A DNA stretch of 10,880 nucleotides from Pseudomonadota bacterium. GTDB lineage: Bacteria > Pseudomonadota > Alphaproteobacteria > Sphingomonadales > SMXR01. The notes below the pieces were generated by a model. It was not told the DNA's origin. It was given only the letters and a program-made list of their open reading frames with translations, and made no database searches. A program made the position numbers and the translations under genes. This document shows, one piece after another, positions 6,721 through 10,880 of the stretch (its first letter is position 1; each line of letters begins with the position of its first letter). Location of the stretch: contig JADFFP010000018.1 in assembly GCA_022568115.1 (NCBI GenBank), positions 1 through 10,880 on the forward strand, given 5' to 3'.

Positions 6721-7085
6721 AGGAACAAAAATCCCCCGGCCTGACCCTGATCTCAGGCTACGGCAACGGCGCCTTTACGGTCAATGGAAAGCGCCATGAG
6801 GGCCATTTGCTGATCACCCCGGCGGGATTTTACCCCTGGCCAGTTAAATCCGTAAAAACCATTCAAAAACAAAGCCTTAAAGCACTTTTCAGAAGCAGTT
6901 TTTCACCTGAATTCCTGCTCTTTGGGTTGGGCGCGGAGGTGCCGGATGCGATTATTCTGGCGCGCAGTTTCGAGAAAAAATTCGCCCTTCCGTGTGAGGT
7001 CATGACCACCGGCGCGGCGGTCCGCACCTACAACGTCCTGGCCCTTGAGGGACGCCAAATGGCCGCCGCCCTTTTCGCCGTTTGA
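6711..7085 (+). CDS. Mth938-like domain protein (DUF498 / NDUFAF3 family)
   Basis: A 124-residue cytoplasmic protein of the Mth938-like fold. Its mitochondrial relative NDUFAF3 acts in complex I assembly, and the bacterial role is not firmly known. The gene is often found beside secDF in alphaproteobacteria, as here (23 bp after secF). Evidence: GHLLITPAGFYPWPV (31-45), FGLGAE (71-76) in the usual Gly-rich turn, and the signature EVMTTGAAVRTYNVLALEGR (96-115). The usual Cys of the AxCRTYN signature is Val here. Residues 44-67 are unusually basic (KSVKTIQKQSLKALFRSSF) and come from AT-rich DNA: 20 G/C in 60 bases at 6841-6900. The start is the second ATG of a small duplication. Confidence 0.88.
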   Translation: MEIKEQKSPGLTLISGYGNGAFTVNGKRHEGHLLITPAGFYPWPVKSVKTIQKQSLKALFRSSFSPEFLLFGLGAEVPDAIILARSFEKKFALPCEVMTTGAAVRTYNVLALEGRQMAAALFAV

Positions 7086-7110
7086 CATTTTGATCTGGTG
7101 GGGTCCTAAT
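7082..7110 (+). promoter_or_regulatory. Strong-looking promoter for the exported helix protein
   Basis: TTGACA at 7082-7087 is a perfect -35 consensus, followed after exactly 17 bp by CCTAAT at 7105-7110 (4 of 6 to TATAAT). The -35 box overlaps the TGA stop (7083-7085) of the preceding gene. Transcription would start near 7117, giving a leader of about 30 nt with a full Shine-Dalgarno site. It is the best -35 match I noticed in the window. Confidence 0.55.
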
Positions 7111-7135
7111 TGCCCTGGAGATATTAATCCACTTC

Positions 7136-7141
7136 AGGAGG
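7136..7141 (+). promoter_or_regulatory. Consensus Shine-Dalgarno AGGAGG deciding the 7147 start
   Basis: AGGAGG, followed by another G, lies 5 nt before the ATG at 7147. It settles the start over upstream in-frame starts such as 7045, which would run through the end of the preceding gene and bury the signal peptide. It is the strongest ribosome-binding site in the window and implies high expression. Confidence 0.8.
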
Positions 7142-7146
7142 GAAGC

Positions 7147-7761
7147 ATGAAACTTACGAAATATCTACTGGCCGCCCTGGCAGGAACGGCCCTGATCTCG
7201 TATCCGGCCCTGGCCGACCAACACGAGGCCGGGGAGGACGCGATGACCGCGGCCGAAGCCGCCATGGAAGCCGCCGAGGAAGCCATGGGAGAAGCGATGG
7301 AAGAAGCGATGGAAGCTGAGGAAGCCGCCGAAGAAGCTGCTGAGGCCGCCGAGGAAGCCATGGAAGCTGAAATAGAAGCTGCTGAAGAAGCCATGGAAGA
7401 AGCGATGGAGGCCGAGGAAGAGGCTTTAGAGGCCGCAGAGGAAGCCATGGAAGCTGAAGAAGAAGGCCGTGAAAAAGCCGAAGAAGGCCGTGAAATGGCC
7501 GGGGAAAAACGCTCTGAAATGGAACAGAAGCATGAACAAAAATCCTGGGCCCGGGAGGATAAAAAGGCCATGAGGGAACGTCAGCGCGGGGATCTGCACG
7601 AGATGCGCGCCCGTCATCGCGAGGAAATGAAAGCCGCGGGCGAAGACAGGGGGGCGAAAAAGGCCCTCAAGAAAAGCCAGCGCGAGGAATGGGCTGAATT
7701 GCGCAAAAGCCAGCTCGAGGAGCGCAAGGCCTTGAAGGAAAAGAAGGGCAAAAACAAATAG
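7147..7761 (+). CDS. Exported, charge-segregated Ala/Glu/Met-rich helical protein, unknown family
   Basis: A 204-residue product I do not recognise. Residues 1-23 form a Sec signal peptide (MKLTKYLLAALAG..., cleavage expected after ALA23), so it is probably periplasmic. By hand count, residues 31-106 are 71 of 76 Ala, Glu or Met (29 A, 33 E, 9 M) with net charge near -34. Residues 121-204 hold 29 Lys/Arg against 18 Asp/Glu, net about +11. There is no Cys, and no Pro after the signal. Met33, Met40 and Met47 are 7 apart, with 4-residue steps to Met51 and Met55, as expected of a coiled coil or long single helix. Trp134 and Trp182 are in the basic half. It has its own promoter and a consensus Shine-Dalgarno, and ends before a terminator, so it is probably a monocistronic, well-expressed gene. 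An envelope structural, polyanion- or metal-binding role is only speculation. Confidence 0.8.
   Translation: MKLTKYLLAALAGTALISYPALADQHEAGEDAMTAAEAAMEAAEEAMGEAMEEAMEAEEAAEEAAEAAEEAMEAEIEAAEEAMEEAMEAEEEALEAAEEAMEAEEEGREKAEEGREMAGEKRSEMEQKHEQKSWAREDKKAMRERQRGDLHEMRARHREEMKAAGEDRGAKKALKKSQREEWAELRKSQLEERKALKEKKGKNK
7342..7458 (+). repeat. Internal 30-bp direct repeat, 87 bp apart
   Basis: Positions 7342-7371 and 7429-7458 are identical except for one base (C at 7350, A at 7437), including an exact 21-bp stretch at 7351-7371 and 7438-7458. The 87-bp offset is 29 codons, so the frame is kept and the unit EAAEEAMEAE recurs. Synonymous sites match as well, pointing to recent duplication or gene conversion rather than only selection for composition. 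Confidence 0.8.
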
Positions 7762-7793
7762 TCGGTTCCTATCTGGCCCTTTAATCACATATG

Positions 7794-7831
7794 AAAACCG
7801 CTCCATTTTGCCAATAGCGGGGCGGTTTTTT
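7794..7831 (+). terminator. Rho-independent terminator after the helix-protein gene
   Basis: AAAACCGCTCC (7794-7804) pairs with GGGGCGGTTTT (7819-7829), an 11-bp stem with one T-G wobble, around a 14-nt loop. A six-T run (7826-7831) forms the end of the stem and continues just past it. It is the only clear intrinsic terminator in the window and separates the 7147-7761 gene from glpX. Confidence 0.85.
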
Positions 7832-7836
7832 AATAT
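7808..7836 (+). promoter_or_regulatory. Possible glpX promoter overlapping the terminator
   Basis: TTGCCA at 7808-7813 (5 of 6) and TAATAT at 7831-7836 (4 of 6) are 17 bp apart. The -35 box lies in the terminator loop and the -10 box begins on its last T. A start near 7843 would give a leader of about 67 nt before glpX. I saw no better pair between 7832 and 7909. Confidence 0.3.
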
Positions 7837-7909
7837 CCCGGATTGTTGCACTATTTCGCCCGCCGTGGTAGGAAAACCGATCAATCAGAATTGTCACAAG
7901 GGGTGGGTC

Positions 7910-8869
7910 ATGGCGGCGGAAAAAAGTATCTCTAGCGGGCTGATCCTGGATGTCGTCCACGTCACCGAAGCGGCGGCGATTGCGGCCTCGAAACTGGCCG
8001 GCAAGGGTGATGAAAAAGCCGCCGATGCGGCCGCCGTCGAAGCCATGCGCGAAGCCTTCAACCTGTTGGATATGGACGGCACCGTGGTGATCGGCGAGGG
8101 CGAACGCGACCAGGCGCCAATGCTCTACATCGGCGAGAAAGTCGGCACCGGCAAGGGGCCGCAGATTGATATCGCCCTCGACCCGCTGGAAGGCACCACC
8201 ATTACCGCCAAGGGCATGACCGGCGCCCTGACCGTGGTGGCCTTTTCCCATTCGGGAAACCTCTTGAACGCACCTGATACCTACATGGAAAAGGTCGCTA
8301 TCGGCCCCGGCTATCCGGAAGGCATTATCGATGTCGACAAGAGCGCCGGCGAGATCGCCACGGACCTGGCCAAGGTGAAGCGAGTTCCGGTCGCTGACAT
8401 CTGCGCCTGCGTACTCGACCGCCCGCGCCATGATGAGATTATCCGGGATTTGCGCTCGCTTGGCTGTACCATCCGGCTGATCGGCGACGGTGATATCGCC
8501 GGGGTTATGCAGACCGCGCTGCCTTGCACCGGGGTAGATTTTTACATCGGCACCGGCGGCGCCCCGGAGGGGGTTCTGGCCTCGGTCGCGCTGCGCTGTA
8601 TCGGCGGCCAGTTCCAGGGCCGCCTGGTGTTCCGCAACGAGGATGAGAAAAAGCGCGCCGCCAAATGGGGCATCACCGACTTGAAACGCAAATACAACCT
8701 GACCGACATCGCCAAAGGCGACGTCATTTTTGCCGCCACCGGGGTGACCGATGGCGACCTGGTCCATGGCGTGCGGCGGAAGGCTGACGGCTCGACCATC
8801 ACCGAAACCGTGGTTCTGCACGCCCACAGCCGCACCATCCGGTGGGTCAAAACAAAACTTCTGGGATAA
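7910..8869 (+). CDS. glpX: Class II fructose-1,6-bisphosphatase GlpX
   Basis: Hydrolyses fructose-1,6-bisphosphate to fructose-6-phosphate in gluconeogenesis (and, in autotrophs, the Calvin cycle); a metal-dependent cytoplasmic enzyme. The 319-residue length is typical. Family features: early GLILDVVHVTEAAAIAA (10-26), metal-site residue Asp34 in KGDEKAAD, GEGERDQAP (62-70), the phosphatase signature ALDPLEGTTITA (89-100) with Asp91, Glu94 and Thr96, GDGDIAG (192-198), and GTGGAPEGVL (214-223) with Glu220 matching E. coli Glu213. The ATG at 7910 is preferred: AAGGGG at 7898-7903 lies 6 nt upstream, and the longer in-frame TTG start at 7808 would begin inside the terminator. The stop is 2 nt before recJ. 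The homoserine dehydrogenase gene often found upstream is not here. Confidence 0.97.
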   Translation: MAAEKSISSGLILDVVHVTEAAAIAASKLAGKGDEKAADAAAVEAMREAFNLLDMDGTVVIGEGERDQAPMLYIGEKVGTGKGPQIDIALDPLEGTTITAKGMTGALTVVAFSHSGNLLNAPDTYMEKVAIGPGYPEGIIDVDKSAGEIATDLAKVKRVPVADICACVLDRPRHDEIIRDLRSLGCTIRLIGDGDIAGVMQTALPCTGVDFYIGTGGAPEGVLASVALRCIGGQFQGRLVFRNEDEKKRAAKWGITDLKRKYNLTDIAKGDVIFAATGVTDGDLVHGVRRKADGSTITETVVLHAHSRTIRWVKTKLLG

Positions 8870-8871
8870 TC

Positions 8872-10659
8872 ATGGCAGGTCCCTGCCTTGGCGTCGCACA
8901 CTCCTTGTCCGGTAAAGTCTGGGAGCTCAGGCTGGACCGCGCCGGGGATCGCCTGGCCGAGGGTATTGCACAAAAATTCTCTCTGCCGGAAATGACCGCC
9001 CGGGTGCTGGCCGGGCGCGGGATTGGGGAGGACCAGGTAGCGGATTTCCTTAACCCCACGCTGGCCCGGGACCTGCCCGACCCGGCTATCCTGAAAGACA
9101 TGGAACGGGGCGCAAAGCGCCTGGCAGAGGCCATTGAAAACAAGGAAAAGGTGGCGGTTTTCGGCGACTATGATGTCGACGGGGCGACCTCTTCGGCGTT
9201 GCTGGCGCGCTATTTCCGCAGCGTCACGGATATTCCGCTGGAGGTTTATATCCCGGACCGTCAGCGCGAAGGCTACGGCCCCAATACCAAAGCCCTGCTG
9301 GGGCTGAAAGAGCGAGGGGCCAGCGTGGTTATTACGGTTGATTGCGGCACCCTCAGCTTTGAGCCCCTGGCGGCCGCCAAAAAGGCCGGCCTTGATGTCA
9401 TTGTCGCCGACCACCACAAGGCCGACAGCAAGCTGCCGGAAGCCTTTGCGGTGATCAATCCCAACCGTCTGGACGAGGACAACACGCTTGGCAATCTTGC
9501 CGCTGTCGGGGTGGTGTTTTTGCTGGTGGTGGCGCTCAACCGCGAACTCCGCGCGCGCGGCTGGTTCGCCGCAAGAGCGGAGCCGGAGCTGTTGTCCCTG
9601 CTTGACCTGGTGGCGCTGGGAACGGTTGCTGACGTGGTTCCGCTGACCGGCCTCAACCGTACCCTGGTGGCCCAAGGCCTTAAAATTATGGCCCGGAGGG
9701 AGAACCTCGGCTTGAGAGTTCTTTGCGACGTGGCGCGGCTCGACGGTCCGCCCAATACCTACCATCTGGGGTTTCTGCTGGGTCCCCGGGTCAATGCCGG
9801 CGGCCGGGTCGGCGAGGCCTCAATGGGGGCGACCCTGCTGGCCACCGAAGATGAGGGGAAGGCGCAGCGGCTGGCGCTGGCGCTTGATCTTTACAACCAG
9901 GAGCGCCGGGAGATCGAAGCGGCGGTCGAATCGGAAGCGCTGTTCCAGGCGGAACAGGATCTGGCGCAGCGGGAAAGCCCGCTGGTGATGGTCGCCAAAG
10001 CAGGCTGGCACCCCGGTGTGATCGGCATTGTCGCCGGCCGCCTGCGCGAGAAATTCGACCGTCCGGCGATTGTCTTTTCGATTGACCGGGAGGGGCTGGC
10101 CAAGGGCTCGGCCCGCTCCCTGCCGGGGGTTGATATCGGCGCCGCGGTGCTGGATGCCCTGCACCACAAGGTGCTCGAGGCGGGCGGCGGTCACGCCATG
10201 GCGGCCGGCCTGACGGTGCCGGCGGACCAGCTCCCGGCGCTCAGGGAATTCCTGGAAAACAAACTGGAGCAAGCGGTCACCGGCGCCCGGCAGGACCGCC
10301 GGCTGGCGCTCGACGGGGTGCTGAGCGCCAACGGTGCGACGGTTGATCTGGCTTCAAGGCTGGAGCAGCTTGGCCCCTTTGGTTCGGGCTTTGCTTCGCC
10401 GCTTTTCGCCTTTGCCGATCTGGCCTTGATTAAGTCTGATTTAGTGGGTAAGAACCACGTGCGCACGATCTTCGCCGGCAAGGATGGCGGCCGGATCAAG
10501 GGCATTGCCTTTCGCGCCGCGGAAACCGGATTGGGCCAGGCGCTGTTGAAGGGCCAGGGCAAAACCTTTCACCTGGCGGGCCGCCTGAAGCGCGACCAAT
10601 GGCAGGGCGTGGAGCGCGTGGATATACAAATAGAAGATGCCGCTAAGGCCGAACTTTAA
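8872..10659 (+). CDS. recJ: Single-stranded-DNA-specific exonuclease RecJ
   Basis: RecJ degrades single-stranded DNA 5' to 3' in RecF-pathway recombination, mismatch repair and base excision repair. The 595-residue protein has the DHH phosphoesterase core: GDYDVDGATS (98-107), VDCGT (156-160), the DHH signature VADHHKAD (178-185), and GTVADVVPL (250-258). LGPRVNAGGRVG (303-314) follows, then HPGVIGIVAGR (380-390), the DHHA1 signature GGGHAMAAG (438-446) and the C-terminal OB-fold start LGPFGSGF (500-507). All Asp/His metal ligands of the core appear intact. An in-frame GTG at 8842 would overlap glpX by 28 bp. The ATG at 8872 is preferred because GGGA (8863-8866) precedes it and LGVAHSLSGKVW gives the usual RecJ N-terminus. 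It is coupled to glpX, as in other alphaproteobacteria. Confidence 0.97.
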   Translation: MAGPCLGVAHSLSGKVWELRLDRAGDRLAEGIAQKFSLPEMTARVLAGRGIGEDQVADFLNPTLARDLPDPAILKDMERGAKRLAEAIENKEKVAVFGDYDVDGATSSALLARYFRSVTDIPLEVYIPDRQREGYGPNTKALLGLKERGASVVITVDCGTLSFEPLAAAKKAGLDVIVADHHKADSKLPEAFAVINPNRLDEDNTLGNLAAVGVVFLLVVALNRELRARGWFAARAEPELLSLLDLVALGTVADVVPLTGLNRTLVAQGLKIMARRENLGLRVLCDVARLDGPPNTYHLGFLLGPRVNAGGRVGEASMGATLLATEDEGKAQRLALALDLYNQERREIEAAVESEALFQAEQDLAQRESPLVMVAKAGWHPGVIGIVAGRLREKFDRPAIVFSIDREGLAKGSARSLPGVDIGAAVLDALHHKVLEAGGGHAMAAGLTVPADQLPALREFLENKLEQAVTGARQDRRLALDGVLSANGATVDLASRLEQLGPFGSGFASPLFAFADLALIKSDLVGKNHVRTIFAGKDGGRIKGIAFRAAETGLGQALLKGQGKTFHLAGRLKRDQWQGVERVDIQIEDAAKAEL

Positions 10660-10672
10660 GGAATTGCAAGTT

Positions 10673-10816
10673 ATGATAAGAGCAAAAGCAGGGGTGTCCA
10701 TGATCTTGTTGGTGGCGGCGGCAATCTTTTTTGCCTTCTTTATGGAAGACAAAGTCAAGGCCAAATTCACGGGCCACGAGGTTTCCGGGGAGGAGACCTC
10801 ACCGGGCTCGGATTAA
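10673..10816 (+). CDS. Small single-span membrane protein (47 aa), unknown
   Basis: An ATG 13 nt after the recJ stop opens a 47-residue frame ending in TAA at 10814-10816. AAGGA at 10658-10662, overlapping the recJ stop, lies 10 nt upstream. The product begins with a short basic segment (MIRAKAG), then one hydrophobic span (about residues 7-24, GVSMILLVAAAIFFAFFM), then a hydrophilic tail with EDKVKAKFTGHEV and a Ser/Gly/Glu end. Positive charges before the span suggest the tail faces the periplasm. An uncleaved anchor looks more likely than a signal peptide because no AxA site follows. I do not recognise the family; position and ribosome-binding site make translation likely as the last gene of glpX-recJ. 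Confidence 0.6.
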   Translation: MIRAKAGVSMILLVAAAIFFAFFMEDKVKAKFTGHEVSGEETSPGSD

Positions 10817-10841
10817 GCCCATACGTTTTTATGAATCCCGC

Positions 10842-10870
10842 TTGACGGCTCTCTGTCTGATCGCTAAACA
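10842..10870 (+). promoter_or_regulatory. Possible promoter for a gene beyond the window
   Basis: CTTGACGG contains TTGACG (10842-10847, 5 of 6), and 17 bp later TAAACA (10865-10870) is a poor -10 (3 of 6). CTTGAC is a common -35 form in alphaproteobacteria. Nothing else is recognisable in 10817-10880, and the downstream gene is cut off. Confidence 0.25.
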
Positions 10871-10880
10871 CACCCCCAGC

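Noticed and set aside
7240..7460. Tandem repeat array or CRISPR-like structure
   Set aside because: The repeats are imperfect, codon-phased and inside a convincing coding frame. There are no regular spacers.
7134..7571. Minus-strand Ser/Ala-rich open frame opposite the helix-protein gene
   Set aside because: It merely mirrors the GAA/GCC repeats of the + strand gene. The + strand has the signal peptide, Shine-Dalgarno and promoter.
8842..8871. GTG start for recJ overlapping glpX
   Set aside because: The ATG at 8872 has a well-spaced Shine-Dalgarno and matches the usual RecJ N-terminus. The extra ten residues show no family match.
8542..9765. Long minus-strand open frame (407 codons) over glpX-recJ
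   Set aside because: It is antisense to two strongly supported genes. Its translation is rich in Arg, Gln and Gly with no recognisable motif, as expected for the shadow of GC-rich coding DNA.

Overview
The window reads as chromosomal DNA from a GC-rich alphaproteobacterium, most likely of Rhodospirillales type. This rests on protein style and on two gene neighbourhoods that I recall as common in that class: tatABC-serS-(surE-pcm)-nlpD-yajC-secD-secF-Mth938, and hom-glpX-recJ. The genus cannot be read from the sequence. Every supported gene is on the + strand, and coding density is very high.

Layout. Positions 1-2643 carry a tightly coupled tatA-tatB-tatC-serS run, with tatB/tatC overlapping by 4 bp and serS starting directly after the tatC stop. 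Positions 2720-3667 encode a LysM/M23 lipoprotein of the NlpD type with degenerate zinc ligands. Positions 3779-7085 hold yajC-secD-secF and a small Mth938-like gene. Positions 7147-7761 encode a secreted protein of extreme composition (about 90% Ala/Glu/Met in one half, basic in the other). It has its own strong-looking promoter and Shine-Dalgarno site and is closed by a clear Rho-independent terminator at 7794-7831. Positions 7910-10659 hold glpX and recJ, followed by an unannotated 47-residue single-span membrane protein at 10673-10816. The last 64 bases hold only a possible promoter.

How the genes work together. Most of the window is envelope export: the Tat translocase moves folded proteins, YajC-SecDF assists the Sec translocon, and the NlpD-like lipoprotein probably activates septal peptidoglycan amidases. 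SerRS, GlpX (class II fructose-1,6-bisphosphatase) and RecJ (5'-3' ssDNA exonuclease) are housekeeping passengers in conserved positions.

What stands out. The 204-residue charge-segregated helical exported protein sits where the two conserved clusters have been joined, and I do not recognise its family. The serS gene has a sharply AT-rich patch that covers just the tRNA-binding coiled-coil arm. A second AT-rich patch lies inside the Mth938 gene. surE/pcm and hom are missing from their usual places. No mobile elements, CRISPR arrays, tRNAs or rRNAs were seen. I see no multi-gene novel system; the exported helix protein is the best candidate for something undescribed.
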